A DNA stretch of 64,000 nt from Pseudisothecium myosuroides (lineage: Eukaryota > Streptophyta > Bryopsida > Hypnales > Lembophyllaceae). The stretch is taken from contig OX637293.1 of the NCBI GenBank assembly GCA_951799445.1, positions 13,082,001 through 13,146,000 of the forward strand, in the 5' to 3' direction. A program made the translations under genes and the position numbers. The notes under the pieces are model-generated. The model made no database searches. It was not told where the DNA came from and saw only the letters and a program-made list of their open reading frames with translations. How positions within the stretch are numbered: position 1 is the stretch's first letter; each line of letters starts with the position of its first letter. Of this stretch, positions 49,355 to 62,410 are shown in pieces.

Positions 49355-51543
49355 GGCAACATTGCGAGCTTGTCAACAAAGAAGATGGCCGATGAGTGCA
49401 AATGTTTTGCCAAGCAATATACCTGACCACTGCCCGCAACTTCTCCATGTCCTCTTCTCTCATCCTGCTTTGAACTTCCAACTTTGAGTTCTCTTTCACA
49501 ATTGATCACCCTAGCCTTGGATGACACGAATTTGCCAGTGACAGCAACTTCGCTCAGAAATATTTATAAAATCATTTTTGCTGTGATATTCGTGAAGGAC
49601 TCAGTTTTGTGTTCAACACGATTTCGCAATAACAGATTTGTACGGAAACCTAATCCATCGATCCATGAAAATGATAAGCAGCATGGCAATCAAAGAGTCG
49701 AATGCCCAGCAAAGTTTGAATTGGAGAGGAGACAGAACGGCAACCAAAACGCAGTTTGGCGTGCGAGATGGAGTGAGGCAACAAGATGTGTGCCATTTGT
49801 TGACGAGAACGAAGATTTTGATCATCATTTGACGGAAACCTACCCATTCATTTCTGGAATTATGGACCTAAGTTGTGGAATTAGCATCTATGAATTATGA
49901 AGTTGGATTCATATATGGTTCTAAAAGCATCCACATTCAAACACATTCATTGTTGGTACATCACCAAATGCAATTGGTGCATTGAAGAGAGCAATATGCA
50001 CCTTTGTGATAACCCCTTGAGGCCCAAGCGACTAGAAAGTGGTTTCTGGAGTGAGGTGATGTACAAGTAAGGTAGTTTCAAAAGCGACCATTGAAGGGCT
50101 GGTCTGCCATTTTCATGGGCTTCTGTGGACACCCAAAATTTTAGTGCATTTTTCAGACAAAAAGAAATAGATGTGGCATGTAATTTCATATTTTTTTGAA
50201 TATTTTTTTGACAAGTGATTTCATGTTTTTTGAAGCATTATTGAATTACTTATGAATTTTCAAAAACATTCTGTTGTAGGCACCTATTTGTGATTCAAAA
50301 TCCATTCCCTTGCAACTTGTAAAGAGATATAAGGAAACCAAGGATAATGATTGATTCTTGCAATGAATAATACTTTGCCCTTGATTCATTCAATGGTTAA
50401 AGAAATCAATTTAAAGACCACCTTATATCCAATTCTAGAGTTAATTATATGGTTGATTTAATGAAGATGGTCACTTTTAGAGTAGACTTCCTTTGTTGAT
50501 TTTAGAGGAATGTAGTTGTGGGCTAGTGTAAAGCAAAAGGTGTCCACGTTTTGGAGGGATATAGGCCTTGGAAATTCTATGGCCAATGACAATCCTTACA
50601 TCTAGGTGCGAAGTAAAAGGTGCTTCCATTTGGGAGTCTATGTAGGCCTTGGAAATTCAATGGGTAATCACAACCCTTGCACATCCGGGTCCACTTGTCT
50701 AGTACACACGCAAAGGAAAAAACCTTTGAACCTTTTGGTTTACTTTAGCTAATTACAAGTGAGTCATGTTCAAAATTGTCCATTTTCAATAACTACATTT
50801 ATTTTCATCTCTATAAAGGATATAGTTATTATTTTGTGGTTTGGAATTCTACAAACCTTGAAAGTCATTAATTGGACACCTTGAATCCTTGGTGTTATGA
50901 GGTTAGTTTGTATTAACTTTATTTTACAATGAGTTCTATGTGGCTTTGGAAGTCAATAAGGCTCCTACTTAGGGTATCTCGGTAATCAAAGAGTTGTTAT
51001 AGTTTATTGGCTTTGGGCCTATAGGGAAGAGGCTTTACATTGGTAGAAGCTACCTTGAGGTAACCTTCCTTGAAAATTAAACTAGTGTTGTAGAGATAGA
51101 GCCAACTATAGTATAAGTTAGCTTATAACCTAAGACGAATTGGAAGTGGAGTGAATTAGGAAATGGAGGTCCCTAATTTTTTGGATTGAGAATGAATTGG
51201 AGCAATCCAATTTGGAAAATACAATTGAATGCAATAGTTATTTGCATTTATATGCGGCTATATTTGCCAATCTTTGTATAATACATGGAAATACATAGAA
51301 AGAATTTCAAAAGATGTATCCCTTTTGCATCTTCAACAACATTGACAATGTTTTTGGGGGATAGCAAATACAAAAATGAGACAAGTGGATTGTCAATTTC
51401 TAAAAAGAATGTTGACATTAAAAAATATGGCATATAATACTATGTATATAAATAATTTTAGTGCTTTTAGATATATATAATGGTCAACAATGTGCCTTAT
51501 AAAGTCTTTTTTCCATCTTTTGTTGTAGACCTTGGCTTCAATG
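49355..51543 (-). pseudogene. Duplicated, truncated APC6 exon 1 plus promoter
   Basis: 49355-49465 (minus) is recognisably APC6 exon 1: MREEDMEKLRAVVR, then, after a net 2-base insertion, LAKHLHSSAIFFVDKLA in another frame. Nothing corresponding to exons 2-17 follows, so only the 5' end was copied. The leader and about 0.8 kb of upstream DNA are retained, in the same orientation as the source at 30657-32025. Divergence (many substitutions, frameshift, private insertions on both sides) indicates an old event. The intact leader could still drive a transcript on the minus strand, but no coding product is supported. Confidence 0.85.
50070..50492. mobile_element. TA-flanked MITE inside the APC6 duplicate
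   Basis: Left end AGGTAGTTTCAAAAGCGACC after TA (50068-50069); right end ...TTTTAGAGTAGACTTCCT (TA site eroded). Related throughout to 32426-32829 and 40334-40742. The source locus lacks it. Confidence 0.7.
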
Positions 51544-51734
51544 ACCCCAATGTAAGTGTTGAGCAATCATGAAAGAAGCACAATTGAACTTAAATCAATT
51601 TTGAACAAAAATTCCTATATACACCTATGATGAGTGTATCTCATATTAAGCATGTATAATCAATCAATGAAGGTGTATTTTTTAGTGTTGATTGCTATAT
51701 ATGAATCATAAAAGCAATGTCTATTAAATATTAA

Positions 51735-52656
51735 CCCCTAAAGGCCCAAGGCTTTTTTTCTGCCAAAAACCCATCAAAACTGCCATTTCTATAGCAAGGA
51801 GTGAAAAAAAATGAAAAATGTTTTTTTTTCACATTTAACCGTAGGATCTTACACCTAACTAGTATGAGAATGTGTGGAAATTTTTTTAGAATTTTTGACC
51901 GCTCAAATTGCAAGATATCTGCGTTTAAAGTGGAAAAAACAAGTATTTCAACACATTGCGGGACTAGATTTTTTGACTTTAAACATTTTTCACTTAAAAT
52001 TTTTGCACTACAGAGTTTTGTGCTTCAAATCTTTATAGTAGAGAATTGAGTTGAGAGTCTAGGGGAAAAAAAATATTCAAAAAAACTTAATTATCATTCC
52101 TAAAAATTTTATTAAGTAGAAGTAGGTACGAGATAGAAGGAAAATCTAAAACATTAATATATTTTAGATGGAATTAAAATACACTAATTCCAATGGTGAG
52201 ATTGTTCTAGCAAGTAAACTAAACCATGAGAATTTTTTTTTAAAAAAATTGCAAAAATAGCATTCAGAAATGCATCCTACAAGTTATTTTTTTCAACTAA
52301 CTGCCCGAAAAACAAGAATGTCCATAACTTTTTCATAACAAATCTAAATGAAATGAATCAAAGCTTTCCAGATAGGCAAAAATATAATCTACAAGAAAAA
52401 AAATATTAAGAAAAAAAATCAAATTTTTGCCAAATTTTTCTTGCTGCCCGGACTGCCGAGTTACGAAAAAAAGTAACATATTTGGCCATAACTTTTGACT
52501 CCTATTTCCAAATGTGTTGAAATTTAGTGCGTATGAAAGATATTCCTCGTGTCCACCTTCTATTAAAATTTTAGCTTAAAATATGGAAATCTCTAGTCAC
52601 ACGGACCTGCCCAAAATTTCTATACGGCCAAAAAATGCATGCCGGTCCTTTAGGGG
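51735..52656. mobile_element. TTAA-type element, 922 bp
   Basis: Ends CCCCTAAAGGCCCAAGG and, complemented, CCCCTAAAGGACCGG; TTAA at 51731-51734 and 52657-52660. Closest relative is 11817-12745, collinear except for a divergent block near the right end. Confidence 0.85.
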
Positions 52657-52939
52657 TTAAGGCCCTTGAAGTGAATCTTTTGTGAATTTGTTAGTGTTGA
52701 AGCCTTGTCTTTACACATTTTATATATATTGATGTCAACAACATTATAAAAAAATTCAAAATTCTTGTAGTACTAATAGTGGATTGTCCTAATTTTTTGC
52801 ACACCTATTTTTCTATCACTCATTTTCCAATGTAGTACAATTAGTTCTTTCACTTTGGCTCTTTTGTCCTCAATAATTCCAAATTTGCTAAAGATTATGT
52901 TTACATCCTTGCTCCGACCAAAACAACCTTGGACATCAA

Positions 52940-53055
52940 CCCCTAAAGTTCCTTGACTACGTTTTCACCAAAAACGCTCCAAAACTGCCATTTCTAGTAC
53001 AAATACCAAATTTTTGAATTTTTTTTTTTGATACATGTAATCCTAAGCTCTTTTA
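52940..53055. mobile_element. Isolated left end of a TTAA-type element
   Basis: CCCCTAAAGTTCC after TCAA, followed by the family's 'ccaaaactgccatttctag' block, then unrelated sequence. Truncated. Confidence 0.5.
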
Positions 53056-53059
53056 GTAT

Positions 53060-53660
53060 GCTGACTTGAACACATGTGGTAAAACTTTGTTTTGTGGCAT
53101 TTGGACCTATAGTGTGGAAGTTATTGAATTTCAAAGTTTTAATGGAAAAAAATTGAATTAAATTATCTTTTATTTTGAGAAAAACATAACTTTTACATCA
53201 CGTGTCTAAACACCACAAAACAAATTCCTAGCACTCCATCTTTCATAAAGCTTTCTATTTGTGCCAATTTCATGGCGTTGGACCTATAGTGTGAAAGTTA
53301 TGGATTTCGTAAAATAAAAAACTGAATTGAATTATCTTTTATTTTAGAAAAAACATAACTTTCACATCACATTTCCAAACGCCTTGAAACAAATCCCTTG
53401 CACTCTTTTATGCGTAGAGCTTTCTATTTGTATCAACAACACAACCTCTCACACTTCAACAAATATTGAAATTCAAACCGCAAACTCTCACACCGCAACA
53501 AATATTGAATTTCAAACCGCAACCTCTCACACTGCACTCTTTCATGTATAGCATAAGACATATTGAATTTCAAATTTTTTACAAATGAAAAAAATTAGAA
53601 ATTAATTTTTACTTTTATTTTGGTTGTGGCAACGGCATAGAGCACACTAACCCGTAGACG
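53060..53660 (+). repeat. Repeat related to 35325-35690
   Basis: Two units sharing 'catttggacctatagtgtg'-type text, 'tcttttattttag' and 'aaaacataacttt'. Within it, 53443-53536 is a tandem array of about 45-bp units ('ctctcacac..caacaaatattgaa'). Confidence 0.6.
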
Positions 53661-54362
53661 ACTCAATCCTTTTTTGAATTTTTGCACATTTTTACTTATT
53701 TTTTATTTTATGTTTGTACAAAAACATTGTTTACTGAAATCTCATGAATTTGAGCATTAAGGAAGGTTGTCTTTTCTAAATTCAAGTATGACATTAGATG
53801 AATGAGAAGTTCATTGCACTAAACAGTGCCTTGAAACCTTCTGTTCATTGTCCAGAATATGGACATCGGAGCGCTTCAGGGCTAGTTAGCCTTGAAATTG
53901 TGGTGATGAAGGCAAGCCTCTCGTGTTCAGCAAACCGAACTGGTGGAAAGTTTGTCCTTCATCACTTCAGCCACAAGACTTTGGTTACTAAATATTATTT
54001 GACATCAAATTCCACAGCCATGATCACATGGCATGTTTGTCTCAGAACTTCAGAATTGCTCATCTATGTGTTTCTGTAGACTTTAAGTTATACTAGAACG
54101 GGCCTGTTGCAATGCAACAACAATGCAATCCGACAGGGATGCGATGAAAAAACATGATGAAAAAATGGGATGAGAAAAGTGGGATGAAAACGTGATCATT
54201 TTTGTGACAGCAAATCGTGACAGGGGTCGTGACCATCTGTACGTAATATAATAGATGGTTGAAAGTGAGTAAACGGAGGAATGATACCATTTGATTCAAT
54301 TTAAGCATTTTATCATACTCTATGTAGGAAAGTAAAGCGCACTGGAGAGAAAATTGAGACTA

Positions 54363-54671
54363 AGGTAGGGGGCTCTTAAAGCGACCCAGCTCTAAAAGTG
54401 ACCTCTAACAGAGAGGTACATTTTGCTTTCTTCAATGTAATAGTAGTGTACATTTGAGGCAGGGTGGAGGGGTCGCTTTTAGTGACCATTGCGTTTCAAC
54501 TTCAAAAAATTGTAACTAATTCCATTAATTCCGCAAAGGTCCAAAAAATATGAAACAACTTGAATTAGATGCCAATTCCACCATTCTTCTCACTGAAAAT
54601 TGTTTCAAAGATTTTTGCTTCCTTCTAAATGCAATCAGCTCTTAAAAGGTCACTTTAAGAGCCGCCTACCT
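54363..54671. mobile_element. TA-flanked MITE, GCTCTTAAAG subfamily
   Basis: 309 bp; ends AGGTAGGGGGCTCTTAAAGC and, complemented, AGGTAGGCGGCTCTTAAAGT; TA at 54361-54362 and 54672-54673. It has a single TTAA in the terminal repeat where the relative at 33133-34070 is interrupted. Confidence 0.85.
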
Positions 54672-55619
54672 TAGATATAATCTTTAAAGATTGGATTTTG
54701 AATACTACTACGTATATAAGAATTACTTGTACAGTTTCAAATTGGAAGGTTGTGGACCACTTTAAGTGATAGTAATCTCCATTTCTATGCAATGGTTAAC
54801 CTTTGGGCGCTCCAACATCCAAAATCTAGACAATGAACAAAGAAGTTGCAAGGTTTTTCTTTACTACAGAACTTCTCATTCATCCTAACCACTGTTTGAT
54901 TTTTTAAAAAGAATGCTTTCTGTACATATAATGAATTAGATGTGGAAATTGAGGTAAGCAAGATATATTTATAAGGGTATGTTTACATTTGGTGTTTGGT
55001 ATGATGTTTGCAATGTGAAACCAATTCAAAAATAGGTATAAATTTGTTCCTAAGACCTTAGTAACAACACTCTTTAATACCAAGTGTAAACATACCTTAA
55101 AGATAACCATAAGCAAAAATATGCAAAACTTTAAAAAAAGATTCAAGCGCTAAAGAATTAACATAGTAGTCATTGGCAATTAGTCCAATACATTGTAGAT
55201 TATAGCACTTGAGAACAAGTCAAACCAAGTATTGAGTTATTGAGAACAAGAATCAATTTGGAGGACATAGTGTGGGCGCAAGATTACCCACCCTTGGTAA
55301 TAGAGTGAACACCGACCAGGTTCTATGCCTTTATCCACAATTTTTAATATATGGGGGTGATGTGAGCACGGTCCACTGTGCCTTCCAAGCAATGGATCTT
55401 TTTTGCTAACGTTTCCTAAGTGTCGTGGATGGCAGCGAATAATTAGAATGCATGTAATAACTCACAAGTTAACTGCGATGTTCAGAGTGATGGTGAAATT
55501 CTAACTCCTTAACTATCTATCCTATGTCGAGGGTAGACTGGGTAGTTGGCGTCATTTCTAACGTCCCTAACTACGTAAAAAGGGGAACCCCTATGTTCCT
55601 TCCATAAACCTCTAAGACT

Positions 55620-56620
55620 ATCGTGGGTTTTTAAGACTCTACCTAGAAGTTCTACTTCTAAAGACTAATTCTAAAGTCCAACTCTTATTCTAATTCTCAA
55701 CCTCTAATTGAAACTCTAGACTTTTACTCTTTTAACTTGGCTTTAAGTATTAACTTTCGACTTCTATTCTATGTTTTGACTTTTGACTCTAAGTTTTTTA
55801 CTCCTCTATTCTATTCTAAATTTACCCCTTCTAAATTTAATTCTAACTTTCCACTTTCTACTGTAGATTTTTTATTCCTAATTTAACTCTAGGTTTTTGA
55901 CTTTTAACTCTAAATTTTTACTTCTAAAATTAATCCCCAATTTTAACCTCTAGGTTTGACTCTACGTTTTCACTTTGACCCTAGATGTTTCTACTTCCAA
56001 CTAACTCTACAATTTTACTTCTACTTCTAACTTTTAACTTCTACTTTTAGCTTTTCACTCCCACTTTTTACTCCCCAATTGACTAAAATTTAACCTTTTA
56101 ATTTAATCTAAACTTTTGACTTTTGACTTTTGACTTCTACTTCCAAATTTAATCCTATCGTTTTAATCCTAGATTAGCTCTAAATGTTATCCTCCTAAAC
56201 TTTTAACTCTAGGGTTTTGACTTCTAATTTTAACTCTATTTTTAACTCAACAATCTACTTCCTAGGTGGATTCTACTTTTGACCTCTATTTCCTATTCTA
56301 CTTTTTACTTCCCAAAGTTAACTCCAAATTTCGACTTTTGAATTTTAACTTCCCTAATTAAAATCTTAATTTAACTCTAGGTTTTTAACTGTTAATTGAT
56401 CTTTGATTTTTATCCAAAATTCTCCCTCTAATCTAATCCTAATTTCCGTCCATTGTCTCTTGTGGTTCAATTTTAATTAAAATTCCTCCGTTCTACCCCC
56501 TATCGCTTAACTTAGCCTAACGCGGTCAGTTTACAGTCAAATCTTAATTATAAGCTGTTTTTGGAAACCTCTATTTCTAATCTATCAACTTTTGAATCTA
56601 AACTTCTAATCTACACTAAT
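55620..56620. repeat. Degenerate pyrimidine-rich simple repeat
   Basis: About 1 kb built from variants of ACTTTTGACTTCTA and ACTCTAA with irregular spacing. Strong strand asymmetry (T and C on plus). Confidence 0.75.
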
Positions 56621-57338
56621 CTCGGATGCTAATCACGCTCTAAGGGCTGATTAGGAAAATAAAAGCTAATTAGGGAGAAACATCAAAGATTAAATCAAAA
56701 ACCCACCTCTTCACTACCGGTGTCGGAAATGACTTCGTCCACGTCCACGTGTACATCCTCACGCTCCATGGTAGTCTTTGGCTTTGTTTTGAATTTTCTC
56801 CAAGCTCACTGCTTATTGAGAAATATTACAATTTTTGATGATCTAAACTCCCTCTTTCCCTTCCTCCTTTTCTTTTCTTTCTTCCCCTCTCTTCTACACT
56901 AGCACTATTCCACCTAAGCTTTTATGAGTCTTACACTATGGTTTCAAACTACGAGAAGGGTTTAAATGTTCTTCCTACCCTCTTACACAATTTGCCTTTG
57001 TGTCATCCTAATCCTCCTCCCAACGGTCACCACAAATTCTCAAGATTTCCCTCCCTAAGTCTACCTAGGCTTAGACCTAGGTCACTATTTATCGTCTCTC
57101 TCCTTTTTGTTCTCTACTTCATCTCCTTCTTTCTAATCTCCCTTCATTGTTCAGGTGTATATTTGGTTGGTTAGAATGGAGGTTTCAAGTGTGCGTGCAG
57201 GTGTGACGTGGAGGGTACAATTATGTGTGTAGGAGTGATGTGAGGTGTTGACTCTCTTCCTTCCCTCCCCTTTGTTCTTTAGTCACAACTTGGAAGTTTT
57301 GGAGTTTTTGGCCTTGGATCCCCACTGGGTTTAACTGG

Positions 57339-57528
57339 TTTTCTAAACTAGCTCTATCTCTGATTTTCTAAACTAGATCTATCACTGGTTTCCTAAACTA
57401 GAGTTATCGCCAGTTTCCTAAACTAGAGTTATCACTAATTTCCTAGACTAGAGTTATCACTAATTTCCTAAACTAGAGTTATCACTAAATTCCTAAACTA
57501 GATCTATAACTAATTTTCTAAACTAGGT
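57339..57528. repeat. 25-bp minisatellite, about eight units
   Basis: Consensus starts TTTCCTAAACTAGAGTTATC and ends ACTAA; edge units are more diverged than central ones. Confidence 0.9.
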
Positions 57529-58204
57529 CCTGATTAGTGGAGAGTTTTTTCAAACAAAAACCAAAATTGGGGCCCCGTAGAGCATCATCCCGTTGTGGTC
57601 TGAAAATCAGCCATGATGTATGTGAGACATGGTCAGTCTACCCAAATCGCAAAACCGGCCAAGGTTGGGCGCTGGACAGGCAGTGTACCGCCTTGGTTAC
57701 CGGCCCTGTACCGGTACTGCCGCTGGGCTCCGTTACTGCAGCTGGGCTCCCGTTACTGCTGGGCTGGCTGGTCGCTGGGCTGGCTGGTCCGTTGGCACCA
57801 CAAAATTTTTAATCACCCCAACGGGTTCCCTCAGGGGAACCCACTTAACCAATAAAAATTGGAGTTTTGGGAAAATTAGTGTTAGAGTCAAGGCTTCGTC
57901 GTCCGGGGGTTAGGCCCGAAGTTGTGAAGCAAGACACTCGGCTTAGCAAACCACGTATACCAGGGCTAGGTAACTAAACTTGGCCCACCACTTCCTACTT
58001 CATGCTAGACTCTAATATCTTGGAAGCTAAACTCTAGAGGTTTCCACAAAGGTCTTGGAAACTAGACTTTGGAACTAAACCCGGAGGAAGTGCAAAGCTT
58101 CGCCGTTAAGTTGGTTTTAACACCAACTTTAGGACTTCTTTGACGCTTCGGGGGTTCAAGGCTTCGCCATGTTAACATTTTACACTTTTAACACATGTTT
58201 TAGG

Positions 58205-58505
58205 ACTTCAACTTGTCACTAGTTCAAAGCTTCGTCGTTTCCAAGGGGGGTCCACACAATGAGAGAGACTTTAGAAGAGGGAAAACAACTAAACTTTCAA
58301 AGAAAAAAACACATAGGTTCAAAGCTTCGCCGTCCCAGAGGGAGGTCCACTCAACAAGGAGAAGATTAGAAGAGGGTTTGGGATAACTTTAGGAAACATA
58401 CACAAAGGAGGTTCAAAGCTTCGCCGTCCCGGAGGGGGGTCCACTCAACAAAGAGAAGGTTAGAAGAGGGTGTAAGAAAAACACAAAGGAAAAAAACACA
58501 CAAGT
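58205..58505. repeat. Tandem array of about 100-bp units, three copies
   Basis: Each unit begins GGTTCAAAGCTTCGCCGTCC (first copy diverged), followed by 'ggtccactcaacaa' and 'ttagaagaggg'. Starts at about 58208, 58317 and 58409. Confidence 0.8.
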
Positions 58506-60070
58506 TAAACCACGTGGCAACACAAAGCTCACACGCTAAAGGCCCCCCAAAGCGGCATCGCCAAGGTACGGTGGGGGGTAACTTTAGGATTAGTGCAAGA
58601 TACAAACAAAAGAAACTCAAACTTCACAAGTTAGACCGCAACACCTACAAGAGGGAGAGAGAGGCTCTCCACTTACAACAAGATGCCAACAACTTCACAA
58701 AAGAGTACACAAAGCAAGGTAGAAGGACCCCCAAGGACCTTCAAAGCTTGAAAATAAGCAACAATGGAGCCAAAAGTGCTCCGAAAACACCGTAGAGGTT
58801 TTTGGCTTCAAACGCCAAAATATCCAAAATAACTTGGACCCACGGACCCAAAACAAGAATTGGGGGTATTCTAGAGAGAGAAATGGGGCCCTTATATAGG
58901 TTTCCAAGGGCTCACCCCTCCCTCTAGAGTTCTAAGGTAACCTTATCAACGGGGATTTTCATCCTCATCCTCAAAGATTTTCATCCTACATCCTAAATTT
59001 CTACTTCTACCATCTATGCTGGACCAACATCCTAACTTTTGGAGATTAGCTCCAATCGCCGAACGGATTGCGCCGTTGGATCCAGAACGCCGTGTTTAAT
59101 TCTAGATCCCCTTGCCCCCCATACCGAGGCCAAAAACCCATCGTAGGCTAATTTAGTTTAAAAACCAAATCGTGGTAAAATCCTAGATCTTGGGGGTCAC
59201 CTATTTTGAGAAATGTGAATAGCCTAGGGTCTCCGGTAGGTGCGAGAGAGTCGGGAAGGACTTTTGGTTGACTTCGTTTCGCCATTGTATGGTCCCGGAA
59301 TGCCGGTCAACGTGGCGGGGACCTCGCCACGTGGTTAATTCCCGAGGAATCTCGCCGGTTCGGGTACTTGCCGCTATCGGAATGTTGTGAAACTTCACGG
59401 AGCGCATTATTAACATAAAACAAGCTAGTCTAATTTTTAGTGAGATTTTATTGTAACCTGGGTAATTTCCATGAAATTCCCGTTGGAGGTTAGGAGGGTT
59501 GACCACCCGGAAAAAGGTTCTTCTGCAAGTTGGAAGATGCCGGGATTTTTCACGTGACCTCTCAGGGAGTCGCATGAAAGACATGCGGGTGTGTTTCCGT
59601 ACCTGGCACGATTGGTCAATGGAGATTTAAACTGAACATCTCCTTGAATTAGCGACGGTGCGGGAATCTTCTGCAGGTGGAGGAATCTTGGCGAACCGAT
59701 TTCGCCGTTGGACTCCTGGCATGGGATTCACCCTAGAACACCATCCTTGGGCTGTAGATTCCTCCACGGCCCGGTCTTGCGTGAGTGGCTCCTGCATGCT
59801 AACAATCGGGATTTTGGGAATTCGTCGATCTAATGGGGAATTCTAAATCTAACTCTAGGACCCGACCTAGTGGCCTCGCTGTGGGTCCCTCGGACCGACC
59901 TAGCCATGAATCGCCACATTCATGGTGGGATTTAGCCCTTTGGGCTGTGTGACTCGAATCCTCCAAATCTAACCTTTTCATTATTTCTATACTATTTTTA
60001 GGCAAGGTTTGGGGGATTCTAAGTAAAAAACACAAATCTAGACCAAATACTATAATGGGTATGACACAAC

Positions 60071-61498
60071 CCTATTTCGGTTCTACACTCTTTTTATGGA
60101 TTTTTCTATACTTTTATCAACTTTAAATTGCAAATTTCCAAAAAAATAATTCTACGAGTCCCAAGTGACAAGTATCATTTTTTTTTGTCTTTACAATATG
60201 CATCCATCAATCTAAGTCTTAGGTTTTGAATATAAATTTGAATTTGTAGTTTTTGCATTGGAAAGTTTGATAAAAACACACACTTGAATAGTGGCTTTGA
60301 GGATGCCCATGGCCTTAAGGAGCGTGGAAGCTCATCATTGAATTGCCATTTTGAACTAGCTCTATAATGCCCATTTAATGAAATCAAATTTTGAGTAGCC
60401 CTCTTAGGACCTCAAATGGTTTTTAAAGGTAACCCCTTTTCCTTCAAACACATCGGGCATTTGGATTAATTTTAATTTGCTGGAAGTGGAAGAGCCACTT
60501 GACCAATCTACACTAAGTGTTCCAATATCTTCATATGTAGGAGGGAAATTTGTGGGAGAAGTTTCTTGTCCAATGTCTATATTGGAGTTTGTAGACAACT
60601 CCATTTTCATTCAAAAAAATATGGCTCATGAATTCAAAATTTAACCATTAGATTTACACCCAACCTACTAGTTGAAGGCTTATTAGGTGTAGTCTATGAA
60701 GAGACGAGTTGTTGTTATAACAAAGATCAATACAGGAGATAAAATTAGATCCATAACGGTTTTCCTACCATCTCCCTTAATTTCTTAAGAACTAGACATT
60801 CAAATTTTGAACAATGGATGAACACAAACATATTCCAAAGTTAGCACATAAAAATTCATTTTTTCATCCATCATTTTTTTTAAAATTCTTCTTATTGTTG
60901 TTTAACATTTATATAGTATTGATTTTGAAGACTTTGTTTTGCAAATATTTTGTAATCTAAAGGTATTTGTAGGTCTTTCCTCAAAAAGTTTTTTTTTTGA
61001 GTTAAAAAAATTACCCTTCAAAATCAACTTGAATAAAAAAGTAATAATAATCTTTAAAAAAATTGTTATTAGAAATTAACGTTTTCAGTTTAAAGGGAAA
61101 AAATCTACAATTGATTTTAGAAGAATTCCTCAATTTTTGGCTTCAAATTTCATTGAAAAATATTGCTTGGTGCGTTAGTTGACCTAACCTTATGGATATG
61201 ATCTATGGATCATTTAAAAAATATATAGTTTGAGGGTCATCATTAAATTATTATTCTAAGTTGCATTTTATAATACATCTTTACAATTGGAGAAATTTGA
61301 ATTATCCATGGTCATAACAAGAGTACAAAGCATGGAAAAATTTCATTCCATTTTATTGGCAAGTATCACAAATGTACCTTAATAACCGCTTCAATGATAG
61401 GTACTCACTTAAATATAATTCAATTTTTGGACCAATAGGTGCATTTACTGTTTCTAAAGTGAAAAAGTCATTTATCCCACACGTTGTTTCAAGGTTAA
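60071..61498. other. AT-rich intergenic DNA, nothing recognised
   Basis: No gene. A short stretch at about 61370-61450 resembles 37185-37280 ('gataggtactcactt' / 'gataggtgctcactc'), an undefined old repeat. Confidence 0.4.
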
Positions 61499-61560
61499 CT
61501 CCTTAAAGTCCAAGGCCTTTTTGGGTTTAAAAACATCATTGCTATTGAAGTGTTATAGCT
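61499..61560. mobile_element. Isolated left end of a TTAA-type element
   Basis: CTCCTTAAAGTCCAAGGCC immediately after TTAA (61495-61498). No matching right end was found. Confidence 0.45.
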
Positions 61561-61914
61561 AAATCTAAATGTCACTACTTAGCTATAGAGAAATCAGCCG
61601 TAAAATATTGTAGTGTACGTGTTGTAGATGACAAGTATCAAGTTTGGAGTCACTTGGCCACATGGTTTGCAAGATTATAATGTTTTAGTGTTGAAAAAGA
61701 TGCTGAGATTTTCCTAGCAACACATTTGGAGGTGAAATTTGATTTCTAAACTTACTCGAACAAAAAAAATTCAAACTAGAAAGTGATTCTAAACCAACAT
61801 ACAAACACATTGGTGAAAGAAAATATCATTTAATTGACTCATTGTGTTTGCAAAATGGCTTTGAAATGTCAAAAAATAGCAAGAAAAGTTGCAAAAAACA
61901 CATCTGAGGTTGAA

Positions 61915-62410
61915 CCTCCTTCTACTAAAATGCTTCTCAGTAACTCATAACATCTTGTATTGATATGAAATTTTAGCCACACAAACTAGACTAGTATGCA
62001 CAACTTTTCCAGTTTTTTTTATTGGAAACGGACACTTTATGAAGAAGAAACAAGCTGCCAAAGTTCACTATAATCCAAAAATGTTGGGATTTTGAACTTC
62101 GAATTGCTTCCAAACATTCAAATCAACTTAGATTGAAAAGAAGATTTATCACAACAACAAGACTTCAAGGGGAACATAGCCCAACAAATTTTATTGGAAA
62201 AAAACATTGTATGAAGAAGATACAAGCCCCCGAAGTTGCAGTCATCAAATGCAGTTTGGTGAATTCAAATTGAACCTGCGAACTTCAATTGACTTCCAAA
62301 AAATCAGTACGTCTTAGATTGATCTGAAAATTTTACCACACAAATTAGAAGGGAGAGAGTAAATTTTCCAACAAGTTTTATTGAATTCGACATTGAATGC
62401 AAAAATTTGA
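61915..62410. repeat. Degenerate tandem repeat, period about 165-180 bp
   Basis: Three diverged units share 'tttattggaa..gacattgtatgaagaag', 'caagc..cgaagttca' and 'tagattgatatgaaaattttacc' type landmarks. Non-coding. Confidence 0.5.

Larger units (their letters stand above)
55290..60070. other. Compositionally distinct block, possible long LTR or large element
   Basis: Base composition changes twice: a pyrimidine-rich simple region (about 55620-56620), then a GC-richer stretch to about 60000, with AT-rich flanks. It contains the minisatellite at 57339-57528, the array at 58205-58505, and CTTATATAGG (about 58891-58900), a plausible TATA box on the plus strand. No gag, protease, reverse transcriptase or integrase similarity was recognised, and I could not find matching LTR ends or a 5-bp TSD. 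Solo LTR is only a hypothesis. Confidence 0.35.

Noticed and set aside
57339..57528. CRISPR-like array
   Set aside because: Units are contiguous 25-bp tandem repeats with no spacers, in plant nuclear DNA.
57537..57913. Overlapping open frames in three phases in GC-richer DNA
   Set aside because: Absence of stops is due to base composition; no similarity and repeated Trp/Gly/Leu motifs from local repeats.
55290..60070. Complete LTR retrotransposon
   Set aside because: No polyprotein domain, no second LTR and no primer-binding site were found.
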